A stretch of 33,005 nucleotides of DNA. It comes from WHSW01 sp035296705. Lineage in GTDB: Bacteria; Actinomycetota; Thermoleophilia; Solirubrobacterales; 70-9. The stretch is from contig DATHAL010000065.1 in the NCBI GenBank assembly GCA_035296705.1, positions 1 through 33,005 of the forward strand, written 5' to 3'. Below are positions 17,957 to 25,286 of the stretch, piece after piece; the first letter of the stretch is position 1, and every line of letters begins with the position of its first letter. A program made the position numbers and the translations under genes. The notes under the pieces are model-generated. The model did not search any database. It saw only the letters and a list, made by a program, of their open reading frames with translations, and had not been told where the DNA came from.

Positions 17957-20092
17957 ATGAGCGAGCGGGGGCGACGGATCGCGGCCGTAGCGCTGGCGGT
18001 GCTTGCCGCCCTGGCGCTGCTCCTCGCTCTCGTCTCGGGCTACGCGTGGCGGGCCGTGTTCGACTCCGACCAGTTCGCGGACCGTGCCACGGTGGCGCTG
18101 GGCAACCAGGCGGTCCGGGACGAGGCCGGGCGTAGGATCACCGATGAGCTTGTCGCGGCGGATCCGGACCTCGTCGCGGTGCGGCCGGTGCTCGAGGCGG
18201 TCGTCTCCGGAATCGCCGGCGGCGGGGCCTTCCAGGACCTCTTTCGCGCCGGGGTGCGCGACCTCCACCGGACGATCCTCAAGCGCGACGAGGACACCGC
18301 CACGCTCACGCTCGCCGACATCGGGACCACGATCAGGGGGGCACTGGAGGCGTTCCAGCCGAAGCTCGCGAAGAAGATCCCGCCCGGGATCGAGACCAAC
18401 CTGCTCGAGTCCGACCCACCGAAGGTGCTCGTCGACATCGCCCAGTTCGGCGACGACACGCAGTGGCTGCCGATCGCGCTGCTCATCGTCGGGCTGCTGG
18501 CCGCGATCGGGGCGCTGCGGGTGGCCGTGGACCCGCGCCGGGCGGGCGTCGCGATCGGCGTCTCGCTGGCGCTGGTCGCCGTGCTCACGATCGTCGGGCT
18601 GCAGGCCGGCCGGGCGATCCTCCTGACGTCCCTCGACGACCAGGGGCTTCGCGACGCGGCGGCGGCCGTCTGGGCCGCCTACATGGACGACCTGCGCACG
18701 GCGCTGTTTTTGCTCGCAGGCTGCGGGGCCGTGATCGCGGCCGCGGCGTCGTCGCTGCTCCGCCCCGTCGACGTCGGCGCGCAGCTCCGCCGTGGCTGGG
18801 GCGCCGCGACGGCGGAGCCGCAGCGCCGCGGCTGGCGAGCCATCCGTGCCGTGGTGCTGATCGTGCTCGGGATCGTGATCGTGATCGACACCGGGGCCTT
18901 CCTGTCGCTGGTCGCGCTGGTCGTCGGGCTCTACATCGCCTACGCCGGCGTCGCCGAGCTCATGCGACTGACGCTGCCGGCGCCCGACGAGGCGGCGGCG
19001 GACCAGCGGATCGGCCGCTCCGCGCTGATCGCGACCGCGATCGTCGCCGGCGCGATCTTCGCGGCCGGCGCGATCTTCATCGGCGTCGGAGGGATCAGTG
19101 AGCGCTCGGAGGCGATCGAGACCGTCGGCTGCAACGGCTCCGAGGAACTGTGCGACCGGCCGTTCGACAAGGTGGCGTTCCCGGCGACCCACAACGCGAT
19201 GTCCGCGGCGACCAACCAACGCTGGCTCTTCGCGCAGCAGGGTCACGGCTTCGCCGACCAGCTCCATGACGGGATCAGGGGCCTTTTGATCGACGCCCAT
19301 TACGGCGACCCGACCAAGGGCGGGGTCGTGAAGACCGACCTCTCCGACATCTCGAGGGGCGAGCGGAAGACGTACGAGGAGGAGCTCGGGCCCCAGGCGC
19401 TCGACGCCGCACTCCGGATCCGGGACCGTATCGTCGACTCGCCCGTGACCGGCGACCGCGGCGTCTACCTCTGCCACCGCTTCTGCGAGCTCGGGGCGCT
19501 GCCGATCGACGAGGCCTTCGGCCAATACCGGGACTTCCTCGCCGCGAACCCGGACGAGGTCCTCGCGATCGACATCGAGGACTACGTCGAGCCGGCCGAC
19601 ATCGCCGCCGCCGTGAAGCGGACGGGCCTCGACGAGTACGTCTACAAGGGCCCGCTCGGCGATCCGTGGCCGACGCTCCAGGACATGATCGATTCCGGCG
19701 GACGGGTCGTGATGCTCGCGGAGAACGAGGGCGGCGGGCGCGCGTATCGCTGGTACCACCCGGCCTACAAGAAGCTCCTACAGGAGACGCCGTACTCGTT
19801 CAAGACGCCCGCCGAGCTCGTCGGCCGCCAGCACCTCGACGACGGCTGCGAGCCAAACCGGGGGCCGGATACCGCCCCGCTCTTCCTGGTCAACCACTGG
19901 GTCGACACGTCGCCCGCCCCGAAGCCCGCTAACGCGGACAAGGTCAACGCGCAGGGCGCGCTGATGAAGCGCATCAAGCGCTGCCAGACCGACCGCGACC
20001 TCCTGGCGAGCCTGATCGCGGTCGACTTCTACGAGCGCGGCGACCTGTTCGACGTCGTCCGCAAGCTCAACGCGCAGCGCGGGTCCGGCTGA
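17957..20092 (+). CDS. Polytopic membrane protein with C-terminal PI-PLC-like phosphodiesterase domain
   Basis: 711 residues. Membrane helices lie at about 8-30, 170-190, 198-220, 248-268, 297-330 (probably two) and 355-378. Residues 31-168 between the first two are soluble. The C-terminal ~330 residues carry PI-PLC X-domain hallmarks: FPATHNAMS (408-416, H412), GIRGLLIDAHY (439-449) and YLCHRFCELG (504-513, H507), with AIDIEDY (537-543) further on. H412 and H507 would be the acid/base pair that cleaves a phosphodiester, such as phosphatidylinositol or another glycerophospholipid head group. By the positive-inside rule the domain is probably outside the membrane; this is inference. Cys at 392, 399, 506, 510, 631 and 676 fit disulfides. 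The ATG lies 8 bases after TAGGGT with no SD, a leaderless arrangement. The domain call is good; the substrate and the fused N-terminal part are unknown. Confidence 0.8.
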   Translation: MSERGRRIAAVALAVLAALALLLALVSGYAWRAVFDSDQFADRATVALGNQAVRDEAGRRITDELVAADPDLVAVRPVLEAVVSGIAGGGAFQDLFRAGVRDLHRTILKRDEDTATLTLADIGTTIRGALEAFQPKLAKKIPPGIETNLLESDPPKVLVDIAQFGDDTQWLPIALLIVGLLAAIGALRVAVDPRRAGVAIGVSLALVAVLTIVGLQAGRAILLTSLDDQGLRDAAAAVWAAYMDDLRTALFLLAGCGAVIAAAASSLLRPVDVGAQLRRGWGAATAEPQRRGWRAIRAVVLIVLGIVIVIDTGAFLSLVALVVGLYIAYAGVAELMRLTLPAPDEAAADQRIGRSALIATAIVAGAIFAAGAIFIGVGGISERSEAIETVGCNGSEELCDRPFDKVAFPATHNAMSAATNQRWLFAQQGHGFADQLHDGIRGLLIDAHYGDPTKGGVVKTDLSDISRGERKTYEEELGPQALDAALRIRDRIVDSPVTGDRGVYLCHRFCELGALPIDEAFGQYRDFLAANPDEVLAIDIEDYVEPADIAAAVKRTGLDEYVYKGPLGDPWPTLQDMIDSGGRVVMLAENEGGGRAYRWYHPAYKKLLQETPYSFKTPAELVGRQHLDDGCEPNRGPDTAPLFLVNHWVDTSPAPKPANADKVNAQGALMKRIKRCQTDRDLLASLIAVDFYERGDLFDVVRKLNAQRGSG

Positions 20093-20093
20093 G

Positions 20094-20816
20094 TCAGCTC
20101 GCGTACGGCAGGCCCGGCCCGGAGCGCTGCCACTCGACCTGTCCGTGGCCCTCCGCGCGCGAACGGTCGTCGACGCCGTCCCAGTCGTGGAGCATCCGCT
20201 TGAGGCGCGCGACGGCCTCGGGCGGGTGCTGGGCGACGTCCCCTGCTAACCGGAGCGCCGCCTCCTCCGTGCGCGGCGCCGGGACCACCTTGTGGATCAG
20301 GCCCCAGCGGTAGGCCATGTCGGCGTCGACCTCCTTCGAGGTCAGGAGCAGGTACTTCGCCACGGACAGCCCGCAGAGGGTGACGAGCCGCGCCGGACCA
20401 ACCGGGACGCCGAGCGCGGCGCCCGGAAACCGCAGCCGCAGGTTGGAGCCGCCAACCCGAAGGTCGCAGGCGACGGCGATCTCGGCGCCGCCACCGACGC
20501 AGGCGCCGTGGCAGGCGGCAACCGTCGGCTTCCCGAATCCGGTGAGCTCGTCGTAGAGGTCAGCGAAGAGCTCCATGCGGCGCACCCTGGCCTCGGCGTC
20601 GAGCTCCTCCCGGACGTCGGCGCCGGCGGAGAGGCCCATGTGGTCGCTCGAGGAGACGACGAGCACCCGCACCTCCTCGTCGTCGCGAGCGCTCGCCAGG
20701 TGCTCCAGCATCAGCCCGAGCATCTCGGTGTTGATCGCGTTGCGCGCCTGGGGCCGGTTGAGCTGAACGAGCGCGACGCGGTCGGCGACCGAATAGTTCA
20801 CGAGGGCGTCACTCAT
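20094..20816 (-). CDS. Crotonase-family (enoyl-CoA hydratase/isomerase-like) protein
   Basis: 240 residues from ATG at 20816 (an upstream-extended frame to 20834 is less likely). Crotonase features: LNRPQARNAI near the N-terminus, the oxyanion-hole segment SAGAD (63-67), and CHGACVGGGAEIAVACDLR (102-120). The first catalytic Glu of hydratases is present (E112 in GGGAE). The second, normally in a PEIxLG motif, is not: here the text is RFPGAALGVPVG, with Gly132 in the Glu place. A true 2-enoyl-CoA hydratase activity is therefore doubtful; isomerase, hydrolase or decarboxylase activity on an acyl-CoA is possible. It overlaps the end of pth by eight bases, so the pair is coupled. Its 3' end faces the phosphodiesterase gene with one base between the stops. 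Confidence 0.85.
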   Translation of the reverse strand: MSDALVNYSVADRVALVQLNRPQARNAINTEMLGLMLEHLASARDDEEVRVLVVSSSDHMGLSAGADVREELDAEARVRRMELFADLYDELTGFGKPTVAACHGACVGGGAEIAVACDLRVGGSNLRLRFPGAALGVPVGPARLVTLCGLSVAKYLLLTSKEVDADMAYRWGLIHKVVPAPRTEEAALRLAGDVAQHPPEAVARLKRMLHDWDGVDDRSRAEGHGQVEWQRSGPGLPYAS

Positions 20817-21360
20817 CGGCCGCGATCCTCTCAACCAGGCGGTCGGTCTCGTCGGCAGCCTTCGCGATCAGGTCCCGCACCCTCTCCTCCGGCTCGGAGA
20901 AGCGGCCGAGGACGTAGGCGGAGACGATCTCGGGGTCGGTTGAGTCGGGCCGCCCCACACCGACCCGTACGCGCCAGAAGTCGGTGTCCCCGAGCCCGCG
21001 CTTGAGGCTCTTGAGGCCGTTGTGGCCGGCGACGCCGCCGCCGAGCTTGGTGCGGATCTCGCCGAACGGCAGATCGATCTCGTCGTGGGCGACGACCACC
21101 CGGTCGAGCGGCACCCTCAGCTGGCCGCGGGCCGGCCCGACCGAGTCGCCGGATTCGTTCATAAAGGTCTGGGGCAAGAGGATCGCGACGCGAGGCCCAC
21201 CCGGGCGAACCCGCCCCTCGGCGATCAGGCCGCGGAAGCGCTGCTTTGCCTTCGGCAGGTCCCAGCGCCGCGAGAGCTCGGCCGCGACCTCGAAGCCGAC
21301 ATTGTGGCGGGTCCTGGCGTACCGGCTACCGGGATTGCCTAACCCAACGACGAGAACCAA
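20809..21360 (-). CDS. pth: Peptidyl-tRNA hydrolase
   Basis: 183 residues. Frees tRNA from peptidyl-tRNA that dropped off ribosomes; an essential cytoplasmic recycling enzyme. Motifs: VGLGNPGSRYARTRHNVGFE holds the conserved Asn and the catalytic His, then PQTFMNESG, the HDEIDLPFGEIR Asp motif and GGGVAGHNGLKSLKRGLG. A long N-terminal frame extension to 21630 is Arg/Ser-rich shadow sequence. I choose TTG at 21360 because the strong SD GGAGGAGG (21369-21376) lies exactly 8 bases upstream. The in-frame GTG at 21369 would fall inside that SD; it would only add three residues. Located between rplY and mfd, the standard actinobacterial place. Confidence 0.96.
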   Translation of the reverse strand: MVLVVGLGNPGSRYARTRHNVGFEVAAELSRRWDLPKAKQRFRGLIAEGRVRPGGPRVAILLPQTFMNESGDSVGPARGQLRVPLDRVVVAHDEIDLPFGEIRTKLGGGVAGHNGLKSLKRGLGDTDFWRVRVGVGRPDSTDPEIVSAYVLGRFSEPEERVRDLIAKAADETDRLVERIAADE

Positions 21361-21368
21361 TCGCGCCA

Positions 21369-21376
21369 CCTCCTCC
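21369..21376 (-). promoter_or_regulatory. Strong ribosome-binding site deciding the pth start
   Basis: GGAGGAGG on the minus strand, 8 bases before a TTG codon and overlapping an in-frame GTG. Its spacing fits initiation at the TTG (21360) and not at the GTG. It is one of the strongest SD sequences in a window where many genes have none. Confidence 0.65.
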
Positions 21377-21439
21377 GCTTCGCGTCCGGGGGTGTCGCGG
21401 TCTGCGGCAGGACGACGCCTGCCGAAGAGTCGCAGGGGC

Positions 21440-22150
21440 CTACTCCTCGCCGGACTCGCCCTCGGCGCCGGGCTCGGCCGACTCGGCCTCGCCCGCGATC
21501 TCCTCCTCGGGCGCCTCGGCCTCCTCGCCGACCAGCTCCGCCTCCTCCTCGACCTCGGGCTCGGGCTCCTCCTCGACCCGTGGGGGCGAGAGCGTCGCGA
21601 TCGTGATCTCGTCCGCGTTCTGGTCCTCACCGAGAACGAACTCGACGCCCTCCGGCGGGATCAGCGCGCTGAGCTGGAGCGTGTCGTTGATCGCCATGCC
21701 CGAGACGTCGGCCGGGATCGACTCGGGGATCGCGGTCGGCAGGGCGGAGATCGTCAGCTCGTGCGTGACGTGCTCGAGGACGCCGCCCTCGGTGACGCCC
21801 GGCGCGTCCTCCGCGCCGATCAGCTCGACGGGGACGTCGGCCTGGATCTCCTCGTCGAGGCGAACCTCCTGGAGATCGAGGTGAAGCAGGTCGCCGCGCA
21901 CCGGGTCGCGCTGCTGCTCTTTGATCACGGCCGGAACCGCACCGGACCCCTCGATCTGCACGTCGATCAGAGCACCGCCGTGGACCAGGACGTTGCGCGC
22001 CTCCCGCTCACCGACCTGAAACGGCCGGGCCTCCGACCCGCCGCCGTAGACCACGCCCGGGACGAACCCGGAGCGGCGCAGGCGGCGGCTGGTGCGCGAG
22101 CCGAACTCGGTTCGCGGCTGAGCCTTGAGGGTGACGCGATCTGAAGCCAT
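21440..22150 (-). CDS. rplY: 50S ribosomal protein bL25, long CTC/TL5 form
   Basis: 236 residues. The N-terminal L25 domain (about 1-92, TLKAQPRTEFGSRTSRRLRRSGFVPGVVYGG) binds 5S rRNA. A C-terminal CTC/TL5 beta domain (about 93-186, VPVELIGAEDAPGVTEGGVLEHV) follows, so this is the long 'general stress protein Ctc' type. The last ~48 residues are almost entirely Glu, Ala, Pro and Gly, an acidic low-complexity tail common in actinobacterial versions. The ATG lies 11 bases after a TATCCT box without an SD, so the message has a very short leader. In many relatives rplY follows prs directly; here they are 7.4 kb apart. Probably co-transcribed with pth, 79 bases downstream. Confidence 0.97.
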   Translation of the reverse strand: MASDRVTLKAQPRTEFGSRTSRRLRRSGFVPGVVYGGGSEARPFQVGEREARNVLVHGGALIDVQIEGSGAVPAVIKEQQRDPVRGDLLHLDLQEVRLDEEIQADVPVELIGAEDAPGVTEGGVLEHVTHELTISALPTAIPESIPADVSGMAINDTLQLSALIPPEGVEFVLGEDQNADEITIATLSPPRVEEEPEPEVEEEAELVGEEAEAPEEEIAGEAESAEPGAEGESGEE

Positions 22151-22161
22151 GGCGACGCGTG

Positions 22162-22167
22162 AGGATA
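22162..22167 (-). promoter_or_regulatory. -10 box (TATCCT) of rplY
   Basis: On the minus strand TATCCT stands 11 bases before the rplY ATG, giving a predicted leader of about 4-5 bases. No SD and no clear -35 are visible. It shares the 74-base divergent gap with the promoter of the ABC1-kinase gene. Confidence 0.5.
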
Positions 22168-22212
22168 GGGGAAACGGCTGCGCGCGCGCTGGAGACCTGC
22201 CTACCCCGCGGC

Positions 22213-22218
22213 TACCCT
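22213..22218 (+). promoter_or_regulatory. -10 box (TACCCT) of leaderless ABC1-kinase gene
   Basis: TACCCT is followed by six bases and then the GTG at 22225. This spacing puts transcription start at the start codon. It is the main reason to choose the GTG over upstream in-frame codons (the open frame reaches back to 22159, which would overlap the promoter). Confidence 0.5.
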
Positions 22219-22224
22219 GCGCGG

Positions 22225-23643
22225 GTGGCCGGCGACGACAGAAAGATCCCGAAGGGACGGGTCCGGCGCTCGGCCAAGCTGGGCACGGCGCTAGGTGGCC
22301 AGGCGGCTCGGTACGCCGGCACGCGGGCGGCCACGGTCGGTCGCTCCCAGGAGGAGGCCCAGGAGAAGCTCGAGGCGCGCCATCTCGAGACGGCGCTGAC
22401 CATGGTTCGCACGCTCGGTGAGATGAAGGGCGCGGCGATGAAGCTCGGCCAGCTCGCCTCGTTCATCGACACGGAGTTCCTCCCGCCCGAGTACGCCGAC
22501 ATCTACCAGCGCGAGCTCGCGAAGCTGCGCACGTCCGCCCCGCCGATGCCGTGGGCGAGCGTCTCCAAGGTGATCGAGGAGGACTACGGCGAGCCGGTCT
22601 CAGAGCACTTCTCGGAGTTCGAGCCCGAGGCGTTCGCCGCCGCCTCGATCGGACAGGTCCACCGGGCGACGCTGCTCGACGGCCGCGAGGTCGCCGTCAA
22701 GATCCAGTACCCGGGGGTCGCGGAGGCGCTCGAGTCCGACCTGCGCAACGCCGGCATGCTCGTGCGGCTGGCGAAGGCGATCGCGCCCGGGCTCGACGCA
22801 CGCGCGGTGGCTCAGGAGCTCCGCGAGCGAGTGATGGAGGAGCTCGACTACGAGCACGAGGCGCAGAACCAGCGCAGCTTCGCCCGCGCGTACCGCGAGC
22901 ACCCGTTCATCTACGTGCCGGATGTGGTCACGCGGCTCTCGCGCCGGCGCGTGCTCGTCACCGAGTACGTCGAGGGGCGGGACTTCGAGCGGGTAAAGCA
23001 ACTCGACCACGAGGAGCGAAGCCGCTTCGGCGAGATCGTCTTCCGCTTCTGCTTCGGCTCGATCTACCACCTCCAGCACTTCAATGCTGACTCCCACCCC
23101 GGCAACTACATCCTCATGAACGACGGTCGCGTCGCCTTTCTCGACTTCGGGATGACGAAGAAGCTCGACGCCGAGCAGATCGAGCTCGAGCAGCGGGCGG
23201 TGGACGCGGCGGTGCGCCGCGATCCCGACGCGCTGCGCGAGGCGCTCCACGTACTCGGCTTCGTCAAGAACCCGTCGAAGCTCGATGCCGAGCGCCTCAT
23301 GGACCACGTGATGCTGGTCGGCGGCTGGTACATGGAGGACCGCGACTACGAGGTGTCGCCGCGCCGGGTGATGAAGATCATCGAGTCGACCTCGGACCCA
23401 CGCTCCGAGTACTTCGACCTCATGCGCCGCGAGAGCCTGCCCGCCGAGGAGCTGATGGGAAGGCGGATGGAGACCGGGGTCGTCGCCGTGCTGGCCCAGC
23501 TGCACGCGAGGCGAAACTGGCACCGGATCATGCGCGAGTGGGTCTACGGCGAGGCGCCTGAGACCGAGCTCGGCCAGCAGGAGTGGGACTACTTCGAGGC
23601 CCGCGGGATCAAGCGCGTCCCCGGGATCGCGTCGCGGGCTTAG
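22225..23643 (+). CDS. ABC1/UbiB/AarF-family atypical kinase-like protein
   Basis: 472 residues from GTG at 22225. All family landmarks are present: MKLGQLASF (KxGQ, residues 72-80), AAASIGQVH (138-146, the Ala-rich loop), VAVKIQYPG with the ATP-binding Lys159, EELDYEHEAQN (205-215, ExD), the catalytic-like NADSHPGNY (287-295) and the metal-binding DFGM (307-310). UbiB-family members bind ATP and assist synthesis or movement of lipophilic prenyl compounds at membranes. Actinobacterial versions are largely uncharacterised and often fall in a group related to menaquinone or lipid handling. Unlike E. coli UbiB, I see no obvious C-terminal membrane helices, so it may be soluble. Convergent with the MFS gene, four bases between the stops. 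Family certain, substrate unknown. Confidence 0.92.
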   Translation: MAGDDRKIPKGRVRRSAKLGTALGGQAARYAGTRAATVGRSQEEAQEKLEARHLETALTMVRTLGEMKGAAMKLGQLASFIDTEFLPPEYADIYQRELAKLRTSAPPMPWASVSKVIEEDYGEPVSEHFSEFEPEAFAAASIGQVHRATLLDGREVAVKIQYPGVAEALESDLRNAGMLVRLAKAIAPGLDARAVAQELRERVMEELDYEHEAQNQRSFARAYREHPFIYVPDVVTRLSRRRVLVTEYVEGRDFERVKQLDHEERSRFGEIVFRFCFGSIYHLQHFNADSHPGNYILMNDGRVAFLDFGMTKKLDAEQIELEQRAVDAAVRRDPDALREALHVLGFVKNPSKLDAERLMDHVMLVGGWYMEDRDYEVSPRRVMKIIESTSDPRSEYFDLMRRESLPAEELMGRRMETGVVAVLAQLHARRNWHRIMREWVYGEAPETELGQQEWDYFEARGIKRVPGIASRA

Positions 23644-23647
23644 GGCG

Positions 23648-25216
23648 CTAGGGCGCCGCCGGCTCGGGCTCGGCGCCCGCGGGCGCCTCCTCACGGGGGC
23701 GAATGCCGACGATGGCGATCACGAGCCCGACGAGCGCGATCGCGGTCACAACCCGGAGGCTGAGCTGGATCCCGGCGACGAACGAGTCGCGGACGACGTC
23801 GAGGATCCGATCCGCGAGGTTGGTCCCGAAGTCGGCGAAGGCGCGCTGGCCGGGCTCGGTGCCGGCGAGGACGCCGTGGATCACGCTCGCCTGCTCGCCG
23901 GTCACCCGGACGCCGAACTCCGCCGAGTCGCTCACCACCCGATTCTCCGAGCGGCTGGTGAAGATCGCCGTCACGAGCCCGAGGCCGACCGCGCCACCCG
24001 CGATCTGGAACATGTAGGTGATCCCGCCCGCGAGGCTCGACCGCGCGGCGTCGAGCATCGTCACGGCCGCCGTCGTGACCGAGGGGATGAAGAGGCCGGC
24101 GCCGATCCCGATCAGGGCGAGCCCCGGGACCAGCACGCCGTACCCGGAGGCGGCGTCGAAGAACGAGATCAGAAGCGGCCCGACCGCCATCAACGCCGTG
24201 CCGACGATGATCACGGGCCGGCCCCCGAAGCGCTCGTAGAGCCGGCCGGACATGAACGCCACCGCCCCGAACAGGCCGAGCATCGGGAGCATTCCGATAC
24301 CGGCCTTGAGCGCCGACCAGCCCAGGACCTTCTCCATCAGCTGCGGCACGTAGAGGACGACGGAGAAGAACACCGCAGAGAGCATCAGGACGGTGAGGCA
24401 CGCGGCGCGGAAGCTCCGGTTCGCGAGCACGTCGGGCGGGATCAGGGCGGCTTCGCCGGCGCGTCGCTCGATCATGCCGAAGGCGATCAGCATCGCGACG
24501 CAGAGCGCGAAGAGGCCGATCACGCGCGGATCGCCCCAGCCCCAGTCAACGGCCTGATCGAGTGCGAGAAGCAGGGAGATGATCCCGAGCGAGACCGTGA
24601 CGATCCCCGCGTAGTCGATCCGGCGCTCGGCGGCCTCGGGCTTGCGCTCGTGAACGAAGCTGGCGGTGGCCAGGACGGCGATCGCCGCGATCGGGAGGTT
24701 GACGTAGAAGATCGCGCGCCAGCTCAGCTCGTCCGTGAGCACGCCGCCGAGGAGCGGGCCGATCGCGTTTCCGAGCCCGGCGACGCCGAGGATGAGGCCG
24801 CCCGCGAGACCGGCCCGGGCCGGCGGCAGCGCGGCGAACGTCATGCCGAGGATGGCCGGCCACATCAACGCGCCGCCGACACCCATCCCGACCCGCGCTG
24901 CGATCAACACGTCGGCGTCCGGCGCCAGCGCGCCGAGGAGCGAGAAGGCGGCGAAGATCGCGGTGCCGATGTAGAAGATCAGCTGCCGCCCCAGCATGTC
25001 GGCCAGGCGGCCGCCGGTGATGAGGCCCATCCCGAACACGAGGACGTAGCCGTTGATCACCCATTGCACCGTGCCGACGTCGACGTCGAAGTCCTGCTCG
25101 ATCGCCGGCAGGGCGACGTTGAGCGCCGTGAAGTCGTTCGCGATGACGAGGACGCCGAGGCCCAGCGCGACCAGCGTCAGAACGGTCCTGCGAGGCAGCG
25201 CTTCCGGGGCAGCCAT
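23648..25216 (-). CDS. MFS transporter, DHA2 (EmrB/QacA) 14-TM type
   Basis: 522 residues from ATG at 25216; an extended frame to 25348 would cross the promoter. About 14 membrane helices. Motif A-like GGRLADMLGRQ follows the second helix, with NDFTALNVALPAIEQDF in the first (the D/NxTALNVALP signature of the DHA2 drug:H+ antiporter family). QWVINGYVLVFG and IGPLLGGVLTDELSWRAIFYVNLP (motif C / helix 5-6 region) confirm it. It likely exports hydrophobic compounds or drugs, or lipids as some actinobacterial relatives do, using the proton gradient. The C-terminus is Ala/Pro/Glu-rich. The TAGAGT box 8 bases before the ATG and the lack of an SD indicate a leaderless message. No TetR/MarR regulator is next to it. 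Confidence 0.93.
   Translation of the reverse strand: MAAPEALPRRTVLTLVALGLGVLVIANDFTALNVALPAIEQDFDVDVGTVQWVINGYVLVFGMGLITGGRLADMLGRQLIFYIGTAIFAAFSLLGALAPDADVLIAARVGMGVGGALMWPAILGMTFAALPPARAGLAGGLILGVAGLGNAIGPLLGGVLTDELSWRAIFYVNLPIAAIAVLATASFVHERKPEAAERRIDYAGIVTVSLGIISLLLALDQAVDWGWGDPRVIGLFALCVAMLIAFGMIERRAGEAALIPPDVLANRSFRAACLTVLMLSAVFFSVVLYVPQLMEKVLGWSALKAGIGMLPMLGLFGAVAFMSGRLYERFGGRPVIIVGTALMAVGPLLISFFDAASGYGVLVPGLALIGIGAGLFIPSVTTAAVTMLDAARSSLAGGITYMFQIAGGAVGLGLVTAIFTSRSENRVVSDSAEFGVRVTGEQASVIHGVLAGTEPGQRAFADFGTNLADRILDVVRDSFVAGIQLSLRVVTAIALVGLVIAIVGIRPREEAPAGAEPEPAAP
23651..23687. terminator. GC-rich inverted repeats at a convergent 3' junction (possible terminator)
   Basis: GGGCGCC (23651-23657) pairs with GGCGCCC (23672-23678), and the latter also forms a perfect 16-bp palindrome with GGGCGCC up to 23687. 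It lies at the end of the MFS gene, a few bases past the ABC1-kinase stop. There is no T-run on either side, so it is not a classical intrinsic terminator. It could still pause or end transcription in a GC-rich genome. Confidence 0.35.
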
Positions 25217-25224
25217 CCGCGCGC

Positions 25225-25230
25225 ACTCTA
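25225..25230 (-). promoter_or_regulatory. -10 box (TAGAGT) of leaderless MFS gene
   Basis: TAGAGT on the minus strand ends 8 bases before the ATG at 25216; the spacer GCGCGCGG holds no SD. It faces the plus-strand promoter at 25252-25257, so both promoters share a 70-base gap. Confidence 0.5.
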
Positions 25231-25251
25231 GTCGCCGCCCACCCGCCGATG

Positions 25252-25279
25252 TAGGGTCGGACGCACCCCACCGAAGGAG
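25252..25279 (+). promoter_or_regulatory. -10 box (TAGGGT) and SD of the DUF6159-like gene
   Basis: TAGGGT at 25252-25257 is followed by a ~23-base leader that contains the clear SD GAAGGAG (25273-25279), 7 bases before the ATG at 25287. This contrasts with the leaderless starts nearby and fixes the start of this gene. Confidence 0.55.
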
Positions 25280-25286
25280 ATCGCGC

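Noticed and set aside
17879..19759. 626-codon minus-strand open frame opposite the phosphodiesterase gene
   Set aside because: The plus-strand protein has clear PI-PLC motifs, helices and a promoter; the antisense text is highly charged and motif-free.
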